Shown piece by piece: positions 8,180 to 17,287 of a stretch of DNA of 64,000 bases. How positions within the stretch are numbered: the stretch's first letter is position 1; each line of letters starts with the position of its first letter. Position numbers and translations under genes: made by a program. Origin of the DNA: Sphingobacteriaceae bacterium (GTDB taxonomy: Bacteria > Bacteroidota > Bacteroidia > Sphingobacteriales > Sphingobacteriaceae). The stretch covers positions 62,001-126,000 of the forward strand of contig JAGIAD010000004.1 in NCBI GenBank assembly GCA_017745075.1, in the 5' to 3' direction. Below the pieces are notes generated by a model. It was not told where the DNA came from. It saw only the letters and a list, made by a program, of their open reading frames with translations, and did not search any database.

Positions 8180-11038
8180 ATGATCAAAATTTTATTCAAA
8201 AACATCCTCGTTATTCTCCTTTTTCTAACGTCAGCCCAGTTATTTGCACAAGGCTTAAAAGGTAAAGTTACTGATTCTGCTGGTCTGGCAATACCCGGCG
8301 CTACGATCCAGGTGGTGGGCTCAAAAATCGGAACATCTTCTGATGGAAACGGACTGTATGCCTTAAAATTTCCTGCTGCCGGGTCCTATAAAATCCGGAT
8401 TTCTTTTACCGGTTATCAAACTTCGGAGGTAGCTGTTCAGATTGATAATACCGTAAAAACAATGGATTTCGCGCTACAGGATACAAAAGAATTATTAAGT
8501 GATGTAGTTGTGGTGGGGTCGAGGTCGACGCCAAGAACGAATATCGAGAGTGTGGTTCCTGTTGATCTGATTTCTGCAAAAGATGTTAAAGTATTTGCTC
8601 AGACAGATTTAACGCAGATTTTAAACTTTGTGGCACCATCTTTCAGTTCTAACCGGCAAACGGTTTCGGATGGAACGGATCACATTGATCCGGCATCTTT
8701 ACGTGGTTTAGGGCCCGATCAGGTTTTGGTGCTGGTAAACGGAAAGCGCCGGCATACTACAGCATTGGTAAACATTAACGGTACTTTTGGCCGCGGTTCT
8801 GTCGGAACTGATTTAAATTCCATTCCGGTTTCAGCAATTGAACGTATTGAGGTACTGCGCGACGGTGCTGCGGCCCAGTACGGTTCGGATGCCATTGCCG
8901 GGGTAATCAACATTGTATTAAAAAAAGTAACACCTTACAGCTTCTCCACTTCCTTTGGTCAGTCTTCTTCAAGTACACTGGGTCGCGATTTTAGCGATGG
9001 CCGGACTTTCCAGGTTGATTTTAGCAAGGGATGGGCATTTAAAAACGATAAAGGATTTATCAATTTTGCAGCCCAATATCTTCAGCGCGGGTATACCAAC
9101 AGAGGTGGTTTAGATACCCGTCCTTTATTGTATTCTGCAAGCCCGACTAAAGGAGCAACAGAGTCAGAAGCCGATTTCCAGGCCCGTTTTGCCAGTTTGA
9201 AAGCTGCTGACGACGCCAGGGCTGCAGCAAACGGTTTAGACAGAAATAACATGCGCGTAGGTAATTCTGATTCTAAAAACGGGGGTGGATTTTTGAACGG
9301 ACAGTTTAATTTCGGAAAAACCACCCAGCTCTATTATGCAGCAGGCTTTACCCATAAAACGGGCAGTGCAGCAGGGTTTTATCGTCTGCCAACGCAGACC
9401 ACACAGATAGACTTATCAATCTATCCGAACGGATTTCTACCTTTTATAAATACCAAAATCAATGATTATTCATTTGCTGCCGGCTTAAGGGGTAAAATTG
9501 GAACCTGGGAGTACGACCTGAGCAATACAAGCGGAGAAAATACCATTAAATTTAATATCGATAATACGGTTAATGCTTCGCTGCCCACAGGAACAAGCCC
9601 TACTTCGTTTTACGCTGGGGAATTGCTTTTCAGGCAAAACACCAGTAACCTCGATTTAAGCAAAAAATATACTTTTGACGGTGGATTTTTAACTTCATTA
9701 AATGCGGCCTTTGGCGGGGAATTCAGGATTGATAATTATCAGATCAGAGAAGGCGAGGTTTTATCTTATTCCAATGGTGGAAGGTTGATCGGAACCACGC
9801 CTACTGCATCGGGTGCGCAGGTATTTCCAGGTTTTAAGCCGAGCAATGCACTGGATAAATCGAGGCATAACGTTGGTGCCTATGCAGATTTTGAAGCTGA
9901 ATTTGGACCAAGGGTAACGCTGGGCGCTGCAGGCCGATATGAGAATTACAGCGATTTTGGTTCGAACTTTTCTTACAAATTTACGGGTAAGGTTAAACTT
10001 TTTGGTGATGTTGCGTTACGGGGGGCTTATGCCACAGGGTTTAGGGCGCCATCTTTACACCAGCAATACTTTAATAATGAAAGCACGCAGTTTGTAGGTA
10101 CCAATGCCACGCAGGTTTTAACGGTAAATAATGCAAATCCTATTGTTGCCCAATTTGGTGTCGGGGCATTAAAGCCTGAAATATCTAAGTCGGGAAGTTT
10201 AGGTTTGGCAGGTAAAATTGCCCAAACTTTTACATTTACCATTGATGCTTATAATATTGATATCAGAGACCGTATTGTATTCTCGAGCCAATATGCCCGC
10301 GAACGTTCTGGCGGCGTTTTGGTTCCGACTGGTGTGGTGAACCAGATTTTAAATACAGTAGATCCATCTGCTCAGATTAACAGTGTGCAGTTTTTTACCA
10401 ATGCCATTAACACCAATACCGCCGGAATAGATGTGGTTTTAACCAACAGGTTCAATCTGGGTGTAAAAAGCAGCTTAATTTTAAGTGTTGCCGGAAATTT
10501 AAACAAAACCGTGGTGAGAAGCATACAGGGTTCGGATAAAATTGAAAGCGACCCCAGCCTGAAAGCGAAATTATTCGATCGTTTGGAACGCTCCCGTTTC
10601 GAAAGTTCCGTGCCTAAAAATAAATTGAATATTACCGCAACCTATAATGTGAGTAAATTATCATTCGTGGCAAGAACAGTCCGTTTTGGAGAAGTCACTT
10701 ATTTAAATGCGATCGACCCGAATATTCCTTCAAACGGTTTGCCTCCCCAGTTAGATCAAACTTTTGCCCCGAAATGGATAACCGACCTGTCTGTAAGTTA
10801 TGCTGCCAGCAAAACCTGGTCGGTAACCGTAGGTGCTAATAATATTTTTGATGTTTATCCCGATAGATTATATATCGATCCGCGCAACAATGAACATAAC
10901 CTCAGTGGAAATGCAAGCAGTAATTATTCGGGTGGATTAGACAATACTTCTAATGGCAGGTTCTTGTACTCAAGGGCTGTTAGCCAATTTGGTTTCAATG
11001 GCAGGTATGTTTACGGCAAAATTGCCTGTACTTTTTAA
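8180..11038 (+). CDS. TonB-dependent outer-membrane receptor, not paired with SusD
   Basis: A 952-residue receptor. The signal peptide ends at LFAQ (about residue 24), followed by a CarboxypepD_reg-like domain (25-110), a plug domain (about 120-250, with LRGLGPDQVLVLVNGKRR and EVLRDGAAAQYGSDAIAGVI) and a beta-barrel that ends in the aromatic C-terminus IACTF. The plug resembles siderophore/vitamin-type receptors more than SusC, and no susD follows. It should import a substrate across the outer membrane using TonB energy; the ligand is not evident. A hairpin with terminator features follows the stop. Confidence 0.88.
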   Translation: MIKILFKNILVILLFLTSAQLFAQGLKGKVTDSAGLAIPGATIQVVGSKIGTSSDGNGLYALKFPAAGSYKIRISFTGYQTSEVAVQIDNTVKTMDFALQDTKELLSDVVVVGSRSTPRTNIESVVPVDLISAKDVKVFAQTDLTQILNFVAPSFSSNRQTVSDGTDHIDPASLRGLGPDQVLVLVNGKRRHTTALVNINGTFGRGSVGTDLNSIPVSAIERIEVLRDGAAAQYGSDAIAGVINIVLKKVTPYSFSTSFGQSSSSTLGRDFSDGRTFQVDFSKGWAFKNDKGFINFAAQYLQRGYTNRGGLDTRPLLYSASPTKGATESEADFQARFASLKAADDARAAANGLDRNNMRVGNSDSKNGGGFLNGQFNFGKTTQLYYAAGFTHKTGSAAGFYRLPTQTTQIDLSIYPNGFLPFINTKINDYSFAAGLRGKIGTWEYDLSNTSGENTIKFNIDNTVNASLPTGTSPTSFYAGELLFRQNTSNLDLSKKYTFDGGFLTSLNAAFGGEFRIDNYQIREGEVLSYSNGGRLIGTTPTASGAQVFPGFKPSNALDKSRHNVGAYADFEAEFGPRVTLGAAGRYENYSDFGSNFSYKFTGKVKLFGDVALRGAYATGFRAPSLHQQYFNNESTQFVGTNATQVLTVNNANPIVAQFGVGALKPEISKSGSLGLAGKIAQTFTFTIDAYNIDIRDRIVFSSQYARERSGGVLVPTGVVNQILNTVDPSAQINSVQFFTNAINTNTAGIDVVLTNRFNLGVKSSLILSVAGNLNKTVVRSIQGSDKIESDPSLKAKLFDRLERSRFESSVPKNKLNITATYNVSKLSFVARTVRFGEVTYLNAIDPNIPSNGLPPQLDQTFAPKWITDLSVSYAASKTWSVTVGANNIFDVYPDRLYIDPRNNEHNLSGNASSNYSGGLDNTSNGRFLYSRAVSQFGFNGRYVYGKIACTF

Positions 11039-11040
11039 TT

Positions 11041-11061
11041 TTGCTAAGCGTTTTTTAGCAA
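11041..11061. terminator. Hairpin after the TonB-dependent receptor gene
   Basis: TTGCTAA at 11041-11047 pairs exactly with TTAGCAA at 11055-11061 around a T-rich loop, just after the receptor stop codon. Confidence 0.5.
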
Positions 11062-11062
11062 C

Positions 11063-11105
11063 GGATGTACACAGATAAACACGGTTTTAATATCTGTGTG
11101 CATCC
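11063..11105. terminator. Strong 15-bp hairpin between convergent genes
   Basis: GGATGTACACAGATA (11063-11077) pairs with TATCTGTGTGCATCC (11091-11105), 14 of 15 positions, loop of 13. It lies between the convergent receptor gene and murF. There is no long T-tract, so it may act as a bidirectional stop or an mRNA 3' end stabiliser. Confidence 0.5.
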
Positions 11106-11165
11106 TTTATATCTGTGGTTACTTAATACCTGGTGCTTAATTCTTTTTACGCTAAAAGACTGGAA

Positions 11166-12467
11166 CTATAGATACTGCAACAAGCTTTCCAGTTTCATTC
11201 CCCTTGATCCTTTTAGCAATACTAAATGATCATGAACCTGGTTTTCCTGTAGGTAAGTGGCTGCCTCGGCCGGGGTTTCGAAAAATATACCGCTAAAATT
11301 GTCTTTAAACGTGTAGAAATCCTTCCCGATAAAAATGAGCTGGTCTAAACCACTTTCATTTGCTTGTTTTACAATGAGTTCGTGCTGACCAGGAGATTCT
11401 GGTCCTAATTCGAACATATCGCCCAAGATAGCGGTTTTTTTATCGGCAGATAGCGTGGCAATATTCTTCAATGCTACCGCCATACTGCTGGGATTGGCGT
11501 TATAGAAATCGCAGATAACAGTGTTTTTTTCGGTTTTTGTGAGCTGCGACCGGTTGTTTTTGGGTTGATAATTGGATAAGCCGGTATTAATTTCTTCAGG
11601 GCTCATGTCGAAAAAGTCTCCTATGCAGATTGCCGCCAGGATATTTTCGAAATTATAGCTACCAGTTAAATTGGTTTTAACGGAAGAAGAAACATCGTGG
11701 TTGGTCCAGTCTACTTCGATAAAAGGATCGCTGCTTTTTAACGTGCCCTTTATGGTATTCCCATTTTCCGTTCCATAATAAATGAGTTTGTTTAAGCCCG
11801 CGGCAATGCTCATTTCGAGTAAATTAGGGTTATCCCTATTAATAAAGGTGTATCCATTGGTCTGTTTAAGGTAAGTGTAAAGTTCTGCCTTGCCTTTTTT
11901 TACACCTTCAAACCCGCCAAAACCATCTAAATGTGCCATTCCAACATTGGTAATAATGCCATGTGTAGGCTGGGCAATGGTACAGAGCAGTTCTATCTCT
12001 TTTTGGTGGTTGGCTCCCATTTCAATTACGGCAATCTGTACCTCATTTGTGATGGATAATATGGATAAAGGAACACCAATGTGGTTATTTAAATTGCCAA
12101 AAGTGGCAAAAGTTTTATAACGTTCAGCCAATACAGCATTTACCAGTTCTTTACTTGTGGTTTTTCCGTTACTGCCGGTTAAACCGATCACAGGGATATT
12201 GAGCTGTTTGCGGTGATGGCGTGCCAGATCCTGTAAAGTGCTTAAAACATCCCTTACCAATAAACATTTATCGTTTTGGGCGTATTTTTCTTCATCGATT
12301 ACCGCGTAAGCCGCCCCTTTCTCAATGGCCTGGGCAGCAAATTCATTGGCATTGAAAAGGTCTCCCTTAAGGGCAAAAAAGATGCAGCCCGGAATAATGT
12401 TCCTGGTATCGGTAGAAATAATGTTATGCTTTAAATAATGCTGATAAAGGGTTTCTGTATTTGTCAT
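11166..12467 (-). CDS. murF: UDP-MurNAc-tripeptide--D-Ala-D-Ala ligase
   Basis: A 433-residue cytoplasmic Mur ligase that adds D-Ala-D-Ala to the peptidoglycan precursor. The ATP-binding motif is GLTGSNGKTT (residues 95-104), preceded by the N-terminal domain with DTRNIIPGCIFFALKGDLFN. EMGANHQKEIE and the C-terminal DFYNANPSSM and LGDMFELG segments are typical of MurF. Length fits the family. It stands alone, divergent from the first susC gene, and is not in a dcw cluster here. Confidence 0.93.
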   Translation of the reverse strand: MTNTETLYQHYLKHNIISTDTRNIIPGCIFFALKGDLFNANEFAAQAIEKGAAYAVIDEEKYAQNDKCLLVRDVLSTLQDLARHHRKQLNIPVIGLTGSNGKTTSKELVNAVLAERYKTFATFGNLNNHIGVPLSILSITNEVQIAVIEMGANHQKEIELLCTIAQPTHGIITNVGMAHLDGFGGFEGVKKGKAELYTYLKQTNGYTFINRDNPNLLEMSIAAGLNKLIYYGTENGNTIKGTLKSSDPFIEVDWTNHDVSSSVKTNLTGSYNFENILAAICIGDFFDMSPEEINTGLSNYQPKNNRSQLTKTEKNTVICDFYNANPSSMAVALKNIATLSADKKTAILGDMFELGPESPGQHELIVKQANESGLDQLIFIGKDFYTFKDNFSGIFFETPAEAATYLQENQVHDHLVLLKGSRGMKLESLLQYL

Positions 12468-12646
12468 TTCAAATGAATTGCGAAGGTAAAAGTACGAATC
12501 AGGCCCAAATAAAACACTCTTTTTCCAATCTTCACTGTTTCTTCATGAATTTCCTTGAGAAAGGCTCTACATTCATTGCTTATAAAGGAAATGCGTTTGT
12601 TTTTGGCATCGCTTTTCGATCATTATTAACTAAACTAATTCATATC

Positions 12647-15600
12647 ATGAAGAAACTACTACAAAGTTTGTTCACCCTGTTGCTATTTGCCTCTATGGCG
12701 ATGGCACAAGAGAGAACCATTACAGGGACGGTTACCGCTAAAGAAGATGGCGCTCCGATTCCCGGGGTGAGTATTAAGGTAATCGGCTCCAATGCAGGTG
12801 TGTCAACCGGTGCAGATGGGAAGTTTTCTGTTAAAATTTCACCATCGGCAAAGAGTTTACAATTTTCATCAATCGGATTTTCTACGCAAACCATTAACAT
12901 TGGTACCGCTAATGTAATTAATGCTGTGCTGGTTACTGACTCTAAGATTTTAGGTGATGTTGTTGTTACGGCTTTGGGCATAAAAAGAGAGAAACGCACA
13001 CTTACTTACTCTACGCAAGAGGTTAGTGGTGGTGCATTGGTTGATGCAAAAGAAAATAACCTGGTTAATGCCCTTGCCGGTAAGGTTGCAGGTGTGCAGA
13101 TAACCAATTCGAGCGGTGCAGCCGGAGGTTCTTCAAAAATTGTAATCCGTGGAAATACTTCCTTAACAGGCGAAAATGGAGCACTTTTTATTTTGGATGG
13201 TGTACCGATTGATAACTCGGAAGCAGGTAACCCTGATGGAGCCCTAAGTGCCGGAGGAACGTCCAACCGTGCCATTGATATCGATCCGAATATTATTGAA
13301 AGCGTAACGATATTAAAAGGGGCAGCGGCAAGTGCATTGTATGGAGCAGCTGCAGCAAGGGGGGTTGTGATTATTACCACCAAAACAGGAAAAGGAAAAC
13401 CATCTGTAACCTTAAGTTCTGGAGTAACGTTCGATAATCCTATTCTTCCTGAATTTCAAGATAAATATGCCCAGGGAAGCCAAGGCGTTTATGTTGATGG
13501 AAACAATGGTAAGTTAAGTTCATCTTCCTGGGGTCCGCCTATTGATGGCTTAATGGTAAATGGTCAGCCTGTACAGAAGCACGATCCCAGGAAAGAATTT
13601 TTCAAAACAGGTTTTACAACAGATAATACCCTGGCAGTAAATGGGTCAACAGATAATTCAACTTACCTGGTTTCCTATTCCTATTTAAAAACGAATGGAA
13701 CGGTGCCATCTACAGATTTTGGAAGACATTCGTTATTTACCAAGTTTTCGAATAAAATTACAAAAGACATTACACTTACCGGTCAGTTTAACTATGTTAA
13801 TTCTGTAAACGATCGTTTGGCAGAAGGTAATGGATTGTCTAGCCCATATTGGACGGTATATGCTGCTCCTATCTCATGGAACCCATTTCCTACAACAAAT
13901 CCTGACGGTTCTCAGCGGGTATACCGGGCGGCCAGAAATAACCCATACTGGTTGGTAGATAATACCAAGTTTGTTTCGGCTGTTAACCGCTTTTTACCTG
14001 TACTTACGGTGAGTTATAATCCGTTGCCGTGGTTAACCATAACCGAACGTGGTGGGGCTGATATTTATAATGATGGCAGTAACTACCATGAAGCACCAGG
14101 TATAGTAGGTGGAGAATCTGCTGACGGTAAAATGTATAACCGTGAAATAAACTATAAACAGTTTAACAATGATGTTATTGTAGAGGCGAAAAAGAATTTT
14201 AATGAAGATTGGTTTGGTAGCATACTGGTTGGTAACAACATTCTGAGCAACTCTCAGCGAATTGTTTTTGATAAGGGCATAGGCTTATCTGTTAATGATT
14301 TTTACAACATTAATAATGCTTCTACTCAGATATCTTCTATAAACAATTATACAAAAAGAAAGGTTGGCTACTACGCGCAATTAACAACGGAGTATAAAAG
14401 GATGATATCTTTATCTTTAACGGGGCGTTATGACGGCACTTCGGTTCTGAGTCAGGATAAAAACTATTATCCTTATGGTTCGGCATCGGCAGCCTTTATT
14501 TTTACTGAACCTCTCCATCTGGAGGATAATGCCATATTAAATTTCGGTAAAATCAGACTATCTTATTCTTATGTAGGAAACGATAATGTAGGCCCATATG
14601 CATTAAGCACTACATACCTGCACCCTGTCATTTCAAATATAGAATTTCCTTATCAAGGGCAAAATGGATTTTTGCTTACCAACACTTATGGCGATCCAAA
14701 TCTTAAAAATGAGGGTTTAAAGGAGTTTGAAACAGGTTTAGAACTAAAAATGTTCAGAAGCCGGTTGAGTTTAGAAGCCACCTATTTTGATAAGAAAAGC
14801 GTTGATTTAATCACTACTACTCCAATTACACCATCATCAGGTTTTAATGCAGCCACCATAAATGCGGCAAGCATGTACAATAAAGGGATAGAATTAATCT
14901 TGAGCGGTACGCCTATTAAAACCAAAGATATTACCTGGAATATTGGCCTTAACTTCTCTAAAATTAAGAATGAGGTTACAGAAATTGGTCAGGGCTTGGA
15001 AAATATACAATTTGCCGGATTTACAAACCCCGGAATTTTTGCCTACAAAAACCAGCCTTACGGCGTAATATATGGTTCGAGGTATAAAAGGAATAGCGAT
15101 GGTAAATTATTGATCGATGATAATGGCTATCCGATTATTGATGATCAGCTTGGCGTAATCGGAAACACCACCCCTAAGTGGAATGCAGGTTTAACCACAA
15201 GCTTCACTTACAAGTCATTTAGCTTATCTGCTGTATTTGATGTGCGCTATGGTGGCGATGTATATAACTTAGACGGCCATTATTTAGATTTTTATGGTAC
15301 CACCAAAAAGACCGAAGACAGAACAGCAACTAAAATCTTCGACGGGATAAGAGAGAGTGATGGTAAGGTAAATACAACAGTTGCTAAACTTGACCAAGCG
15401 TATTATCAAAATAATGAGAGTGCGGTAGATGAAACCGGTGTAGAAGATGGTACTTATTATAAGCTAAGGCAGGTAACCTTATCTTATAATTTTAATCCAT
15501 CGCTTTTAAAGAGAACTCCATTTAAAGGACTAAGCATTGCTGCCACCGGAAGGAACTTATGGATTTATGCGCCACATTACACGGGATCAGATCCGGAGGT

Positions 15601-15694
15601 AAGTTTGTACGGAACAGGTAATGGTGCCAGTTTTACCAATTTTGTTACCCCAACAAACAGGAGTTATAATTTTGCAATAAAAGCAACCTTTTAA
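12647..15694 (+). CDS. SusC/RagA-type TonB-dependent transporter, pair 1
   Basis: A 1015-residue outer-membrane transporter. I start it at the ATG at 12647, giving MKKLLQSLFTLLLF and a signal peptide ending MAMAQ; an open frame extends further upstream but has no protein character. A CarboxypepD_reg-like domain (about 22-110) is followed by the plug (VAGVQI, LDGVPIDN, LYGAAAARGVVIITTKTG) and a barrel ending in KATF. No STN domain is present, so it is not of the sigma/anti-sigma regulated kind. The leader has ATTAACTAAACTAA at 12625-12638, shared with the other susC genes here. The partner SusD starts 10 bp downstream. Confidence 0.92.
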   Translation: MKKLLQSLFTLLLFASMAMAQERTITGTVTAKEDGAPIPGVSIKVIGSNAGVSTGADGKFSVKISPSAKSLQFSSIGFSTQTINIGTANVINAVLVTDSKILGDVVVTALGIKREKRTLTYSTQEVSGGALVDAKENNLVNALAGKVAGVQITNSSGAAGGSSKIVIRGNTSLTGENGALFILDGVPIDNSEAGNPDGALSAGGTSNRAIDIDPNIIESVTILKGAAASALYGAAAARGVVIITTKTGKGKPSVTLSSGVTFDNPILPEFQDKYAQGSQGVYVDGNNGKLSSSSWGPPIDGLMVNGQPVQKHDPRKEFFKTGFTTDNTLAVNGSTDNSTYLVSYSYLKTNGTVPSTDFGRHSLFTKFSNKITKDITLTGQFNYVNSVNDRLAEGNGLSSPYWTVYAAPISWNPFPTTNPDGSQRVYRAARNNPYWLVDNTKFVSAVNRFLPVLTVSYNPLPWLTITERGGADIYNDGSNYHEAPGIVGGESADGKMYNREINYKQFNNDVIVEAKKNFNEDWFGSILVGNNILSNSQRIVFDKGIGLSVNDFYNINNASTQISSINNYTKRKVGYYAQLTTEYKRMISLSLTGRYDGTSVLSQDKNYYPYGSASAAFIFTEPLHLEDNAILNFGKIRLSYSYVGNDNVGPYALSTTYLHPVISNIEFPYQGQNGFLLTNTYGDPNLKNEGLKEFETGLELKMFRSRLSLEATYFDKKSVDLITTTPITPSSGFNAATINAASMYNKGIELILSGTPIKTKDITWNIGLNFSKIKNEVTEIGQGLENIQFAGFTNPGIFAYKNQPYGVIYGSRYKRNSDGKLLIDDNGYPIIDDQLGVIGNTTPKWNAGLTTSFTYKSFSLSAVFDVRYGGDVYNLDGHYLDFYGTTKKTEDRTATKIFDGIRESDGKVNTTVAKLDQAYYQNNESAVDETGVEDGTYYKLRQVTLSYNFNPSLLKRTPFKGLSIAATGRNLWIYAPHYTGSDPEVSLYGTGNGASFTNFVTPTNRSYNFAIKATF

Positions 15695-15704
15695 TCTAGA
15701 AAAC

Positions 15705-17123
15705 ATGAAAATTATATATTATTCAATCGTTACGGTATTGCTGCTTTCTTTTACAGGATGTAAAAAATTCTTGGATATCAATCAGGATCCAAATAACCCT
15801 ACAACGGTACAGGAATCTTTAATTTTATCTCCAATTGAACTTTATACTACAACGCAAATTGCTGCCGGTTATCCATCGGTTACCACAGCTTACTGGACAC
15901 AACAATTGGCGTTAAATCAAGAATCACCCAATATCGATACTTATCGCATTACGCCAACAGACGTAAACAATACCTGGAGCTTCGATCTTTATCCCGCTAT
16001 CTTTTACAATTTACGCAAACTGATCAGCAACGCAGATCAGAAAGGTAATACCGCTTATTCGGGCGTTGGCAAAGTATTATTGGCTTATAACTTAGCTGTA
16101 TGTACCGATTTATGGGGCGACATCCCATATTCACAGGCATTTCAGGCACTTAATGGAACAAAACCAATATACGATTCTCAAGAAAGTATCTATAAGGTTA
16201 TTCAAAGTACGCTTGATGACGCTATTGCTAAACTAAACAGTACATCATCCGGAAAGGCTATTGGTTCTGACGATTTTATTTATGGCGGGAATCTAGCTGC
16301 CTGGAAGAAATTTGCTTACACGCTTAAGGCCCGGTATTATTTGCGTTTGAGTAAGGCAGCGGGTTATAATGCAGCAACCCAAGCTGATTTGGCACTTGCA
16401 GCACTTCAGAACGGTTTCACTTCAAATGCAGATAATGCTTCCATCACTTATGCCGGAACAGCAAAAGCAGAAAATCCCTGGTACGAAAATACCTTACCGG
16501 GTGCAGGAGGCGTTGTTTTATCTTCAAATTTGGTTAATATTTTAAAAACAAATAATGACCCTCGGCTACCAATTTTGGCAAACCCAGGCTCGGGTAACGA
16601 TTATATAGGAAGAACAAGTGGTACAGCCGCAGCTACAGACCCGGGTGTTTATGCTACCGTAGGAACATTTTATGGCGGATATATTGATGGAAATGATAGT
16701 GGATCAGCGGCTCCTGTATTCTTGGCTACCTATGCTGAAGCATTATTTATTAAAGCAGAAGCTACGCTTTATAAGTCAGGAGCCGCTGCAGCAACGCCGA
16801 TTTATAACAGTGCCATTGGAGCACATATGGATCTGCTGAAGGTTGCGGCTGCAGATAAGGCTGTTTATCTTGCTGCTCATGCAACGCTTGATCCGGTAAC
16901 TCCTTTAAAAACCATCATCGGTGAAAAATATATTGCCGATTTTTTATCTCTCGAAGTGTATAACGACTGGCGTAGAACAGGGTATCCTGCCCTATCTGTG
17001 GTTCAAAATGCTTTTAAGCCTTATATTCCACAGCGTTTTCCTTATCCTTCGCAGGAAATTACTTCAAACCCACAACCACAGCAAAATATTGCTACCTCAA
17101 CAAAGGTTTGGTGGGCAAATTAA
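15705..17123 (+). CDS. SusD/RagB-family outer-membrane lipoprotein, pair 1
   Basis: A 472-residue lipoprotein (lipobox SFTGC) with the start FLDINQDPNNPTT that marks the SusD-like_2 branch, then tetratricopeptide-like helices. It should sit as a lid on the SusC partner encoded 10 bp upstream and capture the ligand at the cell surface. The C-terminal region includes EVYNDWRRTGYP and TSTKVWWAN, recurring in the homologues of pairs 2 and 6. Transcription probably ends at the hairpin at 17143-17171. Confidence 0.9.
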   Translation: MKIIYYSIVTVLLLSFTGCKKFLDINQDPNNPTTVQESLILSPIELYTTTQIAAGYPSVTTAYWTQQLALNQESPNIDTYRITPTDVNNTWSFDLYPAIFYNLRKLISNADQKGNTAYSGVGKVLLAYNLAVCTDLWGDIPYSQAFQALNGTKPIYDSQESIYKVIQSTLDDAIAKLNSTSSGKAIGSDDFIYGGNLAAWKKFAYTLKARYYLRLSKAAGYNAATQADLALAALQNGFTSNADNASITYAGTAKAENPWYENTLPGAGGVVLSSNLVNILKTNNDPRLPILANPGSGNDYIGRTSGTAAATDPGVYATVGTFYGGYIDGNDSGSAAPVFLATYAEALFIKAEATLYKSGAAAATPIYNSAIGAHMDLLKVAAADKAVYLAAHATLDPVTPLKTIIGEKYIADFLSLEVYNDWRRTGYPALSVVQNAFKPYIPQRFPYPSQEITSNPQPQQNIATSTKVWWAN

Positions 17124-17142
17124 GCTTTTTTTGATCTTTTTT

Positions 17143-17175
17143 AAAGGCAATCCAGTTTTTGGGTTGCCTTTTTGG
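17143..17175 (+). terminator. Rho-independent terminator after susCD pair 1
   Basis: AAAGGCAATCC (17143-17153) pairs with GGGTTGCCTTT (17161-17171), 10 of 11 positions, followed by a T-run. Confidence 0.75.
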
Positions 17176-17287
17176 GTTTTTAAGCGTTCTAAATCTGCTT
17201 GTGCAGGTATTTAACCACAAAAATGATATGGAATCACCTTATCAAATAAAATTTATTTTATGTATTATTGGTTAAATAATTTATTTC

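Noticed and set aside
12461-12646. N-terminal extension of SusC pair 1
   Set aside because: It would place a signal peptide in the middle of the protein; the MKKLLQSLF start matches the other five SusC proteins.
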